This document shows, one piece after another, positions 9,122 to 18,596 of a DNA stretch of 64,000 bases. The stretch spans positions 385,264 to 449,263 of the forward strand of contig CAZMTK010000001.1 of the NCBI GenBank assembly GCA_964569245.1. The letters are read 5' to 3'. The notes under the pieces are model-generated. The model did no database searches. It was given only the letters and a program-made list of their open reading frames with translations, and was not told the origin of the DNA. A program made the position numbers and the translations under genes. Numbering within the stretch: position 1 is the first letter of the stretch; each line of letters opens with the position of its first letter. Source of the DNA: JAAYTY01 sp964569245 (GTDB taxonomy: Bacteria > Fermentibacterota > Fermentibacteria > Fermentibacterales > Fermentibacteraceae).

Positions 9122-10131
9122 CTCCTGCCTCTCTTCATCAGCCTGTCGAGTGTCACGCGCACGAGCCTGAGCATGCCCCCGAGAACACCCTGTGTCTCGT
9201 AGGGCCTGGAGCAGGACCGGCACAAAGGGATCTCGCCGATCCGCCCCGAGCGGTGCATGCCCCTGATCTCACGATACGGCCCGCCCCGCCAGATCTCCTG
9301 CAGCGCAACCTGTGTGTGTGTGTGAAACTGCGCCCAGCAGGTGTTCTGCGTTGAGGTCGCGGCAGCAGGGAAGCACCTGTCCATCCCAGGTAACAACGGT
9401 GGAGAACCACAGCAGCGAGCACGCCCGTGGGCGGCCTGTTCTCGCAGGCAGGACGAACGGGCATGCTTCGTGAGGGTCTTCAGAGAACGAGCCCGCCCAT
9501 TCGTGCGCCTGGAACGGCTCGATCACATCTGGGAGGCATCCATCGAACAATCCGGTCCAGTCCTCCCTCGAAGTGCGCCGGGTGAGATCGCCGTTGCCGA
9601 GATCGTTGAGCACTATGACTGGGTAGCGCATCCCCCTTGCCCTCCGGGCGGCAAGCAGGCCCGCCATGCCCTCCCGAACCGATTCCCACGATGCACCCAG
9701 CCTGATCGCCTCGAAACGCAGCCTGTCCGGTGTGAAGTCGAAACGCATCGATGTCAGGCCGCTCTCGAATATGACACCGGGATCGGTTCCACCGAGCAGA
9801 GTTCCGTTGGTGCTGAAAGTCGTGTCGATGCCGGCCGAGGAGAACCTCTTCACCATGTCGAAGAGCCTGGGTGGAGCATCGGCTCGCCGGCGAGATGGAG
9901 AGTCACAAGCAGCGGCCTGAACGCAAGCACCTGTTCCGCGATCGAATCGAACGTGCCCATGTCCATGAATCCGGCAGGGCGCTTCACAGGATCGCGGGAG
10001 CACATCCTGCAGGAGAGGTTGCAGTGGTTCGTGGGCTCGATCCAGATGAAACCGGGCGGCACGGTGCGCAACGCCCTCGCGAGATAGCCCGCACCCCTGG
10101 CAGCCTGCAGAACCAGACCAGGCAGACTCAA
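9118..10131 (-). pseudogene. Radical SAM/SPASM protein, broken by two frameshifts
   Basis: Three reading frames together give one radical SAM/SPASM protein of about 338 residues. Frame 1 (from TTG 10131, GGAGG upstream) holds the Fe-S motif CNLSCRMC and LHLAGEPMLHP. A one-base loss near 9872 (a CCC reduced to CC) moves coding to a second frame with FDMVKRFSSAGIDTTFSTNG and the SPASM Cys set CSLLWFSTVVTWDGQVLPCC. A (CA)7 run at 9311-9324 then shifts the frame again; with (CA)8 it would continue into LQEIWRGGPYREI and CRSC. The final TGA overlaps the GH114-like gene's ATG. The substrate is unknown. It may be a true pseudogene, slippage-controlled at the CA run, or an assembly error. Confidence 0.75.
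9311..9324. repeat. (TG)7 dinucleotide run inside the radical SAM gene
   Basis: Seven perfect TG units (CA on the coding strand). Eight units would restore the SPASM reading frame, so a change of one unit switches the frame. Confidence 0.9.
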
Positions 10132-10276
10132 GGAACCTCCACAGAGAAGGACATCATTCTGCAAGAACCCTGACAATGAATCATCGCACTAAAGACATAC
10201 TCAGGATGTTATTGACAATAGGTGAATCCAAATCCGTATTGATACCGCAGAAACCGTCGAATCAACAACCCTCCGG

Positions 10277-10304
10277 CTGACCTCGTGCGCGGTTTTGTTA
10301 TGTT
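10277..10304 (+). promoter_or_regulatory. Candidate promoter for the DMT transporter
   Basis: Extended -10 TGTTATGTT (10296-10304) with CTGACC 16 nt upstream as a 4/6 match to -35. It lies 30 nt before the GTG start. A separate TTGACA is seen at 10212-10217 without a clear partner. Confidence 0.3.
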
Positions 10305-10334
10305 CCGCCGAACTTCAGTCACGAAGGGAAGCGT

Positions 10335-11213
10335 GTGAAGACCTCTACCAGGGCGGCGATCTTCCTCTCGCTTGGCACGGCGATGTGGGGTTCCACATTC
10401 CTCGTCATCAAGACCCTGCTGGCCGCAATGTCGACCGGGGTGATCCTCGTGCTGAGGTTCGGCGTCTCCTCCGCAGTCCTATTGGTAATAGCGCTGCTCG
10501 CGCGCCCGCCGAAGGAAGGCCCGGCTCCCCTGCCGTTCCGCAGGCTCCTCAAGCCTTCGATCCTCATCGGCCTCAGCCTTCTCGGGGGCTACGCCTTCCA
10601 GACAGCCGGGCTCCAGTACACGGGCCCCGGCAAGTCGGCGTTCATCACCTCGCTCTACGTGGCGTTCACTCCATTCGCCGCATGGCCCATCAACGGCAGG
10701 AAGCCCCTGCCCATCCACTTCCTGTCGGTGGGCACTGCCCTGCTGGGGGTCTACCTGCTGTCGGACCCCTCGGGGCCCCTGAACCTCGGCGATGGGCTGA
10801 CGATGCTCAGCGCATTGTTCTGGGCTCTCGAGATAGCCCTCATCGACAGGCTGTTCGTGAAGGGCAGCGACCTCAGGATATCGGCTATGATGCTGGCCGT
10901 GGTGGCCGTCGGCTCCGTCCCCCTCGTCCCCCTGCTGGGAGGCGCGAGGCTCGATCCAGGGACATCGCCCGCACTCGCGATGCTCTACCTTGCGATCCCC
11001 GCCACAAGCATGCTCATGTACTGGCAGCTCAAGTGGCAGCCGAGTCTGGGCGGGAGCCTGTCCTCCCTCATCTACATCGGAGAGGCCGTGGTGGCGGCCG
11101 CAGGCGGGGCGGCCTTCTTCGGCGAGCGCTTCGCACTCACGGGGTGGATCGGCTCGATGCTCATCATAGCCTCGATACTGATCGCGTTCAGGACGGAGAG
11201 GCGCACCGCCTAG
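10335..11213 (+). CDS. DMT-family (EamA) permease
   Basis: 292 residues, inner membrane, about ten transmembrane helices arranged as two EamA repeats. The start region TAMWGSTFLVIKTLL is typical of the first repeat, and the second repeat begins near ALFWALEIALIDR. GTG start at 10335 with AAGGGA 6 nt upstream. Likely a drug/metabolite exporter; substrate cannot be told from sequence. Followed after 7 nt by an MFS transporter, so two exporters share a transcript. Confidence 0.88.
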   Translation: MKTSTRAAIFLSLGTAMWGSTFLVIKTLLAAMSTGVILVLRFGVSSAVLLVIALLARPPKEGPAPLPFRRLLKPSILIGLSLLGGYAFQTAGLQYTGPGKSAFITSLYVAFTPFAAWPINGRKPLPIHFLSVGTALLGVYLLSDPSGPLNLGDGLTMLSALFWALEIALIDRLFVKGSDLRISAMMLAVVAVGSVPLVPLLGGARLDPGTSPALAMLYLAIPATSMLMYWQLKWQPSLGGSLSSLIYIGEAVVAAAGGAAFFGERFALTGWIGSMLIIASILIAFRTERRTA

Positions 11214-11220
11214 ACCTCCC

Positions 11221-12453
11221 ATGAACCTCGACGGCGTCAGGAACTACAGGGACGGGGTGGCGGGCTTCTCCCGCAACGCCAGGCTCTACATCACGGGCGG
11301 CATCTTCAACGGCCTGGGGATGTCGGTGTTCGGGCTCCTCTTCAACCTCTACCTCAAGGAGCACGCGTTCACCGAGTCGCAGATCGGGCAGGTTCTTTCG
11401 GCCGGGTCGCTGGGAGCTACGCTGGCTGCGATCCCGGCGGCGCTGGTGCTGGAGCGCGTGTGCGTGAAGAGGGTGCTGGTGTGGTCCACCCTGCTTGCCG
11501 CGGGATGCTATGCCGCCATGATCGCCCTCCGGGACATGACCCTGCTGCTCCCCTTCAGCCTCGCGGCCTCGATGTTCATCACCTTCTACCGCATATCCGC
11601 GGCACCCTACCTCATGGCCCAGGGCGGCAGGAGCGAGCGCATCTACGTGTTCAGCATCAGCTCGGCCTCGGGAATGCTCTCGAGCCTCATCGGGTTCGTG
11701 CTGGGGGGCTACCTGCCGGAGTTTGCGCTGGCTTCCGGCCTCGCGGAGAGCACCGCGGCGGCCCAGGAGCTGTCGCTCTACTTCTCTATCGTTGCGAGCC
11801 TCCTGTCGCTGGTGCCGTTCGCCATGCTCTCGAGCGACCCGCCGGCATGCTCGCCGAGGGCCGGGACATTCGTCCACAAGCTCAGGTCGTACGACTGGCC
11901 GGTGATCTGGCGGCTGATGGTGCCGAAGATCCTGGTGGGCCTGGGCGCGGGCCTTGTGATACCCTTCATGAACCTCTACTTCAGGAACGAGTTCGGGCTG
12001 GAGTCGGGCCGGATAGGCCTGTTCTTCTCGGTGATGCAGGTGGGCCTGTTCCTCGGCATCCTGTCGGCCCCGCTGCTCACCCGCAAGCTGGGCAAGGTGG
12101 ACAGCATAGTGATCACCGAGCTCGCCTCGGTGCCGTTCATGCTGGTGCTGGCCCTCACGCGCAACCTGCCCCTGGCGGTGATCGCCTTCGTGATGCGCGG
12201 GACGCTCATGAACATGAACCTCCCCATCGCGGCCAACTTCGAGATGGAGCTCCTGAAGGAGGAGGACAGGCCCTTCACCAACGCGGTGTCCACGATCGCG
12301 TGGAACGGCGCCTGGACGATCAGCGCTGCAGTAGGCGGCGCCGTGATAGAGAAGTACTCCTTCGCGTGGAGCTTCTACCTCACCATCGGCTTCTACCTGA
12401 TGTCGGCCGCGAGCTACAGGCTGCTGCTGGGAGGGCGCGGCAGGAATCCCTGA
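11221..12453 (+). CDS. Major facilitator superfamily transporter
   Basis: 410 residues, about twelve transmembrane helices, inner membrane. N-half helices include GGIFNGLGMSVFGLLFNLYL, and the loop after helix 2 has a Arg-rich turn (LERVCVKRVL) in the usual MFS motif A position. The C-half begins near LMVPKILVGLGAGLVIPFMN. The ATG at 11221 has no Shine-Dalgarno and sits 7 nt after the DMT stop, so re-initiation is likely. Substrate unknown. Confidence 0.85.
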   Translation: MNLDGVRNYRDGVAGFSRNARLYITGGIFNGLGMSVFGLLFNLYLKEHAFTESQIGQVLSAGSLGATLAAIPAALVLERVCVKRVLVWSTLLAAGCYAAMIALRDMTLLLPFSLAASMFITFYRISAAPYLMAQGGRSERIYVFSISSASGMLSSLIGFVLGGYLPEFALASGLAESTAAAQELSLYFSIVASLLSLVPFAMLSSDPPACSPRAGTFVHKLRSYDWPVIWRLMVPKILVGLGAGLVIPFMNLYFRNEFGLESGRIGLFFSVMQVGLFLGILSAPLLTRKLGKVDSIVITELASVPFMLVLALTRNLPLAVIAFVMRGTLMNMNLPIAANFEMELLKEEDRPFTNAVSTIAWNGAWTISAAVGGAVIEKYSFAWSFYLTIGFYLMSAASYRLLLGGRGRNP

Positions 12454-12471
12454 ATCACGAAACTCGGGGTT

Positions 12472-13647
12472 TCACGAACCGGCGCCGGCTGCCGGTTCCG
12501 TCTTCAGCGCCGCTTCCACGAACTCCTCGGACAGCACCCCCTCGCTCGCCAGGTGCCGGCCGAGGGCCTCGACCACGATTGGATCGAAGGTGCTTCCCGA
12601 TTTGCGGGCTATGGCCATGAAGGCGGCCTCGACCGTCATCGGCCTGCGGTAGTGGCGGAGCGCCGTCAGAGCCTCGAACACGTCGGCCACGGCGATCATC
12701 CTTCCTCCCAGCGAGATGGATTCGCCGGACACTCCGGCGGGGTAGCCGGAGCCGTCGAGCCGCTCGTGATGCTGTGCGGCGAACAGCGGCACGTCGCGAA
12801 GGCCGTCCTCGAACTCGATTCCGGACAGGATCCTCGTCGTCTGGTCCACGTGACTGCGCATGAGCGCGCTCTCGGCTTCGGTCAGCGCGCCGGGCTTGCG
12901 GAGAACGTCGTCAGGAACGCCTATCTTGCCGTAGTCGTGGAGGAGGGCGGCGCACTCGACCGCCCTGCGCTCCTCGGCGCCCAGCCTCATCATGTCGGCC
13001 ATCCCGGAGACGTACTTCATGACGTTCCTGCTGTGCCCGGCCGTGAGCGGGTCGCGAGCCTCGATCGAGTCGGCAAGCGCCGCGACGAGGCTCTCGAACA
13101 TCCTGCGCCTCCCGTCGTATAGCTGGACGTTCTCGATCGTGATGGCGGCCTCTCCTGCAACAGCCTCGAGGAACTCCGCATCGGAGGGATCGAACCCGCC
13201 TCCTGTCTTGTTCACGGCCTGGAAGACTCCGATCGTCACCCCCAGGGAATTCACTATCGGCACCGTCAGAGCGCTCCTGGTGACGAAGCCCGTCTTCCTG
13301 TCTATCGAGGGATTGAAGCGTTCGTCGCTGGCGACATCGTTCACGATCAGCGTCTTCGCGGTCAGGAACACGTGCCCGGCCAGTCCGTCGCCCGCATCGA
13401 ACCAGATCTGCTCGGACAGGCCCTCGGCTACGAAGGACCACAGCTCGCGCCGCTCCTTGTCGTAGAGGAAGACAGTCGAGCGCTCGGCGCCGAGAGACCG
13501 GCTCGTCTCCCGGGCAAGCAGCCACAGAAGCGATCTGAGGTCGCGCGCCTGGTTGATCGCCCTGAGTATCCGCAGAAGAGCCCTGAGCCGCTGCTCGTCG
13601 GACAGCGTTCCGTTCATGGGTGCAGAACAGCGAGGCTTGTCGCTCAT
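12472..13647 (-). CDS. GAF and HD-GYP domain cyclic-di-GMP phosphodiesterase
   Basis: 391 residues, soluble. Residues ~20-165 form a GAF sensor domain (SLGAERSTVFLYDKERRELW, then GDGLAGHVF). Residues ~185-375 form an HD-GYP domain with HDYGKIGVP and HHERLDGSGYPAG, the residues that define a c-di-GMP phosphodiesterase; HDYGK replaces the commoner HDIGK. No receiver domain and no membrane segment. ATG with GGAG 6 nt upstream. It degrades c-di-GMP, the opposite activity to the GGDEF giant at 23-26 kb. Confidence 0.9.
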   Translation of the reverse strand: MSDKPRCSAPMNGTLSDEQRLRALLRILRAINQARDLRSLLWLLARETSRSLGAERSTVFLYDKERRELWSFVAEGLSEQIWFDAGDGLAGHVFLTAKTLIVNDVASDERFNPSIDRKTGFVTRSALTVPIVNSLGVTIGVFQAVNKTGGGFDPSDAEFLEAVAGEAAITIENVQLYDGRRRMFESLVAALADSIEARDPLTAGHSRNVMKYVSGMADMMRLGAEERRAVECAALLHDYGKIGVPDDVLRKPGALTEAESALMRSHVDQTTRILSGIEFEDGLRDVPLFAAQHHERLDGSGYPAGVSGESISLGGRMIAVADVFEALTALRHYRRPMTVEAAFMAIARKSGSTFDPIVVEALGRHLASEGVLSEEFVEAALKTEPAAGAGS

Positions 13648-14051
13648 CCGGGGCTCCGATCAGGGATGAGGCCGATCCGGAAGCGCATCTCAACCCGGGC
13701 GCCGCATTCGTACCATGCGTGCAAGCATACGGAAGTCAAAGACTTGGGTCAACGCACAACGTCGGGGCGAACACCCGGTCACTGTCTCAAGGGGTGGAGG
13801 CGCCGGCATCGAGAGCTCGACCGTCTCAGAGAAGGGGATCTCGAGGTCCAGCCCGGCCTTGTCCGGCGAGAGTCCGCTGTTCGACACTCCGACGAGCCGT
13901 TCCGAGAAGGGAGACCTCCCGCCCCGTCAGAGATACTCGCTGGCTCCAGGCCATTCCGCAAGCCTCAGCGCTTGCGGACCCTGCTTCTTCAATCCCCGCC
14001 CCATCGTACCGGCTGCTGTGCATGGGCGCCTGCAGCATGGAGTCCCGGGTG
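13648..14051. other. Intergenic region, no gene supported
   Basis: About 400 nt between the divergent HD-GYP and CHASE2-cyclase genes. Short open frames exist on both strands but none has a start signal or protein-like composition. It must hold promoters for both genes; only the cyclase promoter is visible. Confidence 0.6.
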
Positions 14052-14079
14052 TTGACTTGGCCGATGACGTCTTCATAAT
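14052..14079 (+). promoter_or_regulatory. Sigma70-like promoter of the CHASE2 cyclase gene
   Basis: TTGACT (14052-14057, 5/6) and CATAAT (14074-14079, 5/6) are 16 nt apart, about 30 nt before the ATG at 14109. Confidence 0.55.
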
Positions 14080-14108
14080 GAACGGCCATAGACAGGCGGG
14101 AGGCTCCG

Positions 14109-16220
14109 ATGGGAATCTTCGAGGGCTCGCGGAAGTGGCCTCTGTGGCTCAGGATATCGGGCCTCGCGCTTTCGATCGCCCTGGTGGTATTCGCAGTCAC
14201 CAGGCTCGGATTCCTGCAGACCCTGGAGAACCGCACGCTGGATCTCAGGTTCGCTCTTCAGCCCACCCCTGCCAGCCAGCGTGTGGTGATAGTCGCGCTC
14301 GACGGCGGCTCGCTCGAGAGGCTGGACTACCTCGGCTGGCCGTGGCCGCGTCAGATCTATGCCGACTGCATCGGCCTGCTGCGCAGATGGGGCGCCGACG
14401 TCATAGCCTTCGACATCATCTTCGCCGACCCCTCCCAGTACGGAGCCTGGGACGACTTCATGTTCCGCGACAGCATGGCGGCGTTCGGCAGCGTCGTGCT
14501 GGCCATGCCGCTCTCTTCCCCGGAAGGCTTCGCGAAGCCCGTTCCTCCGGCTGCTTCGATGGACGTCCGCGGGGATCTGTCCGATCTCGATTCCGCCTGG
14601 AGCTGCGAGCCCCCACTCGACTCCCTCCTGCCGGGGGCGGCGGCGCTGGGCAATGTCACCGCATATCCCGACTCCGACGGGGTCTACCGCAGCGTGACGC
14701 TCTTCACAGACACGCCGGTGGGACCGGTGCCTTCCCTGGCCTTCGCGGCTGCATGGCTCGCGGCGGGACGGCCGTCCGTCAGGCTGGAGCCGGACAGGCT
14801 GGAGTTCGGCGGGGCCGGCATTCCCCTGGACGGGCGCTATCGGATGAGGCTGAGGTTCCGAGGACCGGCGGGAACAGTCACGACAGTGCCGATCGCCGAC
14901 CTGCTGGAGTCCCTCCAGGCCATGACGGCGGGAGGCGTGCCGGTGGTAGATCCGGAGCTGTTCCGAGACGCTGTCGTGATCGTGGGCTACACCGCTCCCG
15001 GCCTCTACGACCTCAAGCCCACTCCATACTCCAGCAGGTGCTCCGGCATGGAGATAAATGCCACGACCATAGACAATCTGCTCTCCGGCGTCGCTCTCGT
15101 CCGTCCGGGAGGCCCGGTGGTGCTGGCCGTGACGGCGGTCCTGGCGATGCTGTGCGCATCGGCTCTGCTCATCAGGAAGCCTGTCGCCATCCAGATACTG
15201 CTCGGCGTCGCGGCCCTGGGCGTCTTCGCTGCGCTGGCCTTCATCCTGTTCGGAATGGATGTGTGGATCGAGACGGTTTCGCCGCTCTCCGCCGGAGTGC
15301 TCTCCCTCCTCGGAGGCAGCGCGGTGTCCTACAGCCATGCCAACAGGCAGAGGAAGCAGATCACACTAGCCTTCTCGCAGTACCTCTCGCCTGAGCTGGT
15401 GAGGCAGCTCGCCAGGCATCCGGAGAAGCTGCGCCTGGGAGGCGACGAGATGGTCATGACGGCGCACTTCTCGGATCTGGCCGGCTTCACGAGCTTCTCC
15501 GAGAAGCTCTCACCGCCGGAGCTCGTCCACCTCCTGAATCGCTATCTGACCCTGATGACAGACCTGCTGATGGCATCAGGCGCCACTCTCGACAAGTACA
15601 TCGGAGATGCCGTCGTGGCATTCTGGGGGGCGCCGTTCCCGCAGGAGGATTCCGCGGCGAGGGCCTGCAGGGCAGTGCTGGAGATGCGAAGGGCGCTGGA
15701 GGGGCTCAATGCCGAGCTCGAGAAGGAGGGCCTGCCCAGGCTCAGCCCGCGCACGGGTCTCAATACCGGGCCGATGGTGGTCGGAAACATGGGCTCGTCG
15801 CGCAGGTTCGACTATACGATGATGGGAAGTGCGGTGAATCTCGCGTCCCGCCTCGAGGGCGTGAACAAGGCCTACGGCACCTCGATCATGGTGTCCAGGG
15901 CCACGAAGGAGGCCGCAGGCCCCGGCTTCGTCTTCAGGGAGCTGGACACGATACGGGTGGTGGGGCAGAAGACACCGGTGGACATATTCGAGCTGTGCGG
16001 GCTCGAGGGGGATGTGCCGGGGGAGGTGCTCGCTCTGAATCGGGCCTATGCCGAAGCGCTGTCCGCCTACCGGGCGGGGAGGCTCTCGGAGGCCGGGGAA
16101 TCGTTCGATGCGCTGCATCCGGATCCGCCCTCGGCGAGGATGGCTCGGAGATGCAGGGAAATGGCGGCGAAAGGCCTACCAGAAGGCTGGGACGGCGTTT
16201 TCGACATGACATCGAAGTGA
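14109..16220 (+). CDS. CHASE2-domain membrane adenylate/guanylate cyclase
   Basis: 703 residues. A first helix (residues ~14-34) is followed by a periplasmic CHASE2 sensor (about 40-320; VVIVALDGGSLERL, then GWPWPRQIYADCIGLLRRWG). Three helices come next (around GGPVVLAVTAVLAMLCASAL, ILLGVAALGVFAALAFILFG and SPLSAGVLSLLGG). A class III cyclase domain (~420-600) follows, with metal-binding Asp residues in HFSDLAGFTSFS and YIGDAVVAFWGAP and the transition-state region FDYTMMGSAVNLASRLE. It makes cAMP (cGMP cannot be excluded) in response to an extracytoplasmic signal. ATG with GGGAGG 5 nt upstream and its own promoter. Confidence 0.92.
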   Translation: MGIFEGSRKWPLWLRISGLALSIALVVFAVTRLGFLQTLENRTLDLRFALQPTPASQRVVIVALDGGSLERLDYLGWPWPRQIYADCIGLLRRWGADVIAFDIIFADPSQYGAWDDFMFRDSMAAFGSVVLAMPLSSPEGFAKPVPPAASMDVRGDLSDLDSAWSCEPPLDSLLPGAAALGNVTAYPDSDGVYRSVTLFTDTPVGPVPSLAFAAAWLAAGRPSVRLEPDRLEFGGAGIPLDGRYRMRLRFRGPAGTVTTVPIADLLESLQAMTAGGVPVVDPELFRDAVVIVGYTAPGLYDLKPTPYSSRCSGMEINATTIDNLLSGVALVRPGGPVVLAVTAVLAMLCASALLIRKPVAIQILLGVAALGVFAALAFILFGMDVWIETVSPLSAGVLSLLGGSAVSYSHANRQRKQITLAFSQYLSPELVRQLARHPEKLRLGGDEMVMTAHFSDLAGFTSFSEKLSPPELVHLLNRYLTLMTDLLMASGATLDKYIGDAVVAFWGAPFPQEDSAARACRAVLEMRRALEGLNAELEKEGLPRLSPRTGLNTGPMVVGNMGSSRRFDYTMMGSAVNLASRLEGVNKAYGTSIMVSRATKEAAGPGFVFRELDTIRVVGQKTPVDIFELCGLEGDVPGEVLALNRAYAEALSAYRAGRLSEAGESFDALHPDPPSARMARRCREMAAKGLPEGWDGVFDMTSK

Positions 16221-16259
16221 CATGCAGACGATGGCGGAAGAGAAAAGGAGATGTGGACG

Positions 16260-16778
16260 ATGACGGCTTTGTTCCTGCTGTTGGCGGCCCTGTCAGGAAC
16301 CGGAGGTCAGTTCGAGCCGGGAGACGAAGCCGCGGTAAAGGTGCTGAGTCAGCACCTCTTCCCGACACCCGCCTTCTACGCCCAGCCGGTCGCTGATCTT
16401 GCGCTGGGCCAGGTTCTGGACATACTGGAGGCAGGAGCCGGCTGGTACAGGGTCGAGACTGCTTCGGGCCAGACCGGATGGGTTCACTCGTCGGCCCTCA
16501 CTACTGCGTCTGCCGGTTCGGGCACGGTGGCATCGGGGTCCGGTTCCGTGTCGCAGGACGAGGTCACTCTCGCTGGAAGAGGCTTCAACTCGGAGATAGA
16601 GGCCGAGTACGGAAGCCAGAACCCTCAGCTCGACTTCTCGAAGGTTGACGAAGTCGAGAAGAACGGGGTGACTCCGGAAGAGCTCGAGGCTTTCCTGGTC
16701 GCCGGCGGCCTCGTCGAGGCGCCTCCCCAGACTCAGGAGCAGGAGCAGAGCGGTCGGGAGGGAGGCAGGACGAGATGA
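16260..16778 (+). CDS. Secreted bacterial SH3-domain protein
   Basis: 172 residues. ATG at 16260 preferred over 16251 because AAGGAG ends immediately before 16251 and is 9 nt from 16260. A signal peptide (MTALFLLLAALSGTGG) is followed by an SH3_3-type domain (VKVLSQHLFPTPAFYAQPVA, GQVLDILEAGAGWYRVET, SGQTGWVHSSAL), a fold that usually binds cell-wall peptides. The rest is a Ser/Gly linker and an acidic C-terminus. The stop overlaps the M48 protease start (ATGA), so the two products may act together in the periplasm. Confidence 0.8.
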   Translation: MTALFLLLAALSGTGGQFEPGDEAAVKVLSQHLFPTPAFYAQPVADLALGQVLDILEAGAGWYRVETASGQTGWVHSSALTTASAGSGTVASGSGSVSQDEVTLAGRGFNSEIEAEYGSQNPQLDFSKVDEVEKNGVTPEELEAFLVAGGLVEAPPQTQEQEQSGREGGRTR

Positions 16779-17767
16779 TGCACGCGGCAGTCCTTCTGGC
16801 GGCCCTCGGGGCCTTCGGCCTGGGCGACATCACGGACATCGTCCAGAGCGACGACCTGCAGACCGCGCTTGACGTGGCGGACGCCTTCGCCGAAGCCGGC
16901 AGGGGCGTCTCCGACAGCGAGGAGTACTACATCGGCCGCGCAGTCGCCGCGAACGTGCTGACGAGCTTCACTCCGGCGGGCAGCGCCGAGTTCACGAAGT
17001 ACCTCAACTCGGTGGGCTGCTGGGTGGCCGCCTGCTCGCCGATGCCATGCACATACGGAGGCTGGCATTTCCAGCTCCTCTCCAGCAGCCAGATAAACGC
17101 CATGGCCTGCCCCGGCGGCACCATCTTCATCACGAAGGGCCTCCTCTCGCTGGTGCACGACGAGGACGAGCTCGCCTGCGTGCTTGCGCACGAGGTGGCG
17201 CACGCCGCACTCCACCACGGCATCGGGTCGGTGCAGAAGTCGCGCTGGGTGAACGCCTTCTCGGTAGCCGGAATGGCGACGGCCGAAAGGCTGGGCTCGG
17301 AGGAGATCGCCGAGGCGGCGGAGAGCTACGGCGACGTGGTCGCCGACGTCACGGAATCTCTTGTCACGCGCGGCTACTCCCGCGAGTCGGAGCGGTCGGC
17401 AGACAGCCTCGCGGTGATCATCGCGGCATCAGCCGGTTACGACCCCGCAGGGCTGGCGAGAGTCCTCCAGCGCATGTCGCAGGTGACTTCCCGATCCGGG
17501 CCCGGCTTCTGGCAGACACACCCCTCGCCCGAGGACAGGATAGGCAATCTCCAGGGCGTCGCAGGAGGCCAGACCCCGGGCTACGAGACAAGAAAGGCCA
17601 GGTTCGAAGCCGCGCTCTCCGTGATGGACTCCTCCTCGCCCTCCCCCGGTTCTTCCGGGAGCGGAGGCCGCGGTTCCTCCACCGGCGGTGGAAGCGCGGG
17701 GTCGGGCAGAGGCGGCTCGTCCGGAGGCGGCTCCGAGGAGGATGGGCGGAACTCCAGCTCGAGATAG
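16775..17767 (+). CDS. M48-family zinc metalloprotease, exported
   Basis: 330 residues. Signal peptide at residues 1-15 (MMHAAVLLAALGAFG). The protease core has HEVAH at 139-143 and, about 60 residues on, ESERSADSLAV supplying the third zinc ligand; this is the BepA/LoiP-like periplasmic M48 arrangement. After residue ~285 the protein becomes a Gly/Ser tail, dispensable-looking low complexity. Likely outer-membrane or periplasmic quality control. Start overlaps the SH3 gene stop. Confidence 0.9.
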   Translation: MMHAAVLLAALGAFGLGDITDIVQSDDLQTALDVADAFAEAGRGVSDSEEYYIGRAVAANVLTSFTPAGSAEFTKYLNSVGCWVAACSPMPCTYGGWHFQLLSSSQINAMACPGGTIFITKGLLSLVHDEDELACVLAHEVAHAALHHGIGSVQKSRWVNAFSVAGMATAERLGSEEIAEAAESYGDVVADVTESLVTRGYSRESERSADSLAVIIAASAGYDPAGLARVLQRMSQVTSRSGPGFWQTHPSPEDRIGNLQGVAGGQTPGYETRKARFEAALSVMDSSSPSPGSSGSGGRGSSTGGGSAGSGRGGSSGGGSEEDGRNSSSR

Positions 17768-17771
17768 CACA

Positions 17772-18596
17772 ATGGCAGCGCTGCGGCTTCTGCCGTGTTC
17801 CGCCGCCCTGCTCCTCTTCGGATGCTCCACCCCTTCGCAGGATGGTCGTCAGGCATCAGGGACATTGTTGACAAACACCACTTCGAATCCTGATGGAGCA
17901 ATAGCCCTCGTGCCTGTGGACACGTTGCTGCACGACCCCACCTGCTTCACGCAGGGCCTGGCCTTCCACGATGGTCTTATTTATGAGAGTTCTGGCAGAT
18001 ACGGTTTGTCATACATCGAGGCCAGGGATCCCGTGACCTGCGAAGTCATCAATAGTGTCCCGCTGCCTGACTCGGTGTTTGCCGAGGGGATCGCATTCAT
18101 CGGGGACACTCTTTTTGTAATCACTTGGATGGAGGGTGTCGTCTTCAGGTTCCTCACACCGGGACTGGAGTATGCAGGAGCAATGGAATACTCCGGGCAG
18201 GGTTGGGGACTCGCAAGCACAGGCTCCTCGCTCGTCATGAGCAACGGCGGCGACACCCTCTTCTGGCGGAACCCCGTGGACTTCTCGGTGACGAGAAGGC
18301 TGGCGGTCACGCTCGACGGCCACCCCGTGAGACTTCTCAACGAGCTCGAGCACCACGACGGCCTTGTGTTCGCGAACCTCTGGACGACAGGACTGGTTGC
18401 AGGAATCGACACCATCGACGGCACGGTGAAGGTGCTCTACGACGGTTCCGGGCTCCTCTCCCCCGCCGAGGCGGCGGAGGCCGACGTGATGAACGGCATA
18501 GCATGGGATCCCGCTCGCCAGGCCTTCGTGGTCACGGGCAAGCTCTGGCCCAGGGCGTTTCTCGTTCAAATGGAGGGAGACCAGCGGGATGAGTGA
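17772..18596 (+). CDS. Glutaminyl-peptide cyclotransferase lipoprotein
   Basis: 274 residues. The ATG at 17772 begins a lipoprotein leader (MAALRLLPCSAALLLFGC). The mature part is a five-bladed propeller of the plant/bacterial glutamine cyclotransferase family: CFTQGLAFHDGLIYESSGRY, FAEGIAFIGDTLFVITW, then LLNELEHHDGLVFANLW with the conserved Asn-Glu-Leu-Glu, and MNGIAWDPARQAFVVTGKLW. It converts N-terminal Gln of exported proteins to pyroglutamate. In T9SS bacteria this modification is common on exported proteins, which fits the many secreted proteins here. Confidence 0.9.
   Translation: MAALRLLPCSAALLLFGCSTPSQDGRQASGTLLTNTTSNPDGAIALVPVDTLLHDPTCFTQGLAFHDGLIYESSGRYGLSYIEARDPVTCEVINSVPLPDSVFAEGIAFIGDTLFVITWMEGVVFRFLTPGLEYAGAMEYSGQGWGLASTGSSLVMSNGGDTLFWRNPVDFSVTRRLAVTLDGHPVRLLNELEHHDGLVFANLWTTGLVAGIDTIDGTVKVLYDGSGLLSPAEAAEADVMNGIAWDPARQAFVVTGKLWPRAFLVQMEGDQRDE

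Noticed and set aside
9118..10131. Programmed ribosomal frameshifting in the radical SAM gene.
   Set aside because: Two shifts at unlike sites without slippery heptamers fit decay, slippage or error better.
13715..15394. 559-codon open frame on the plus strand.
   Set aside because: It overlaps the CHASE2 cyclase gene in another frame, and its composition (Arg/Gly/Pro rich) is that of a shadow frame.
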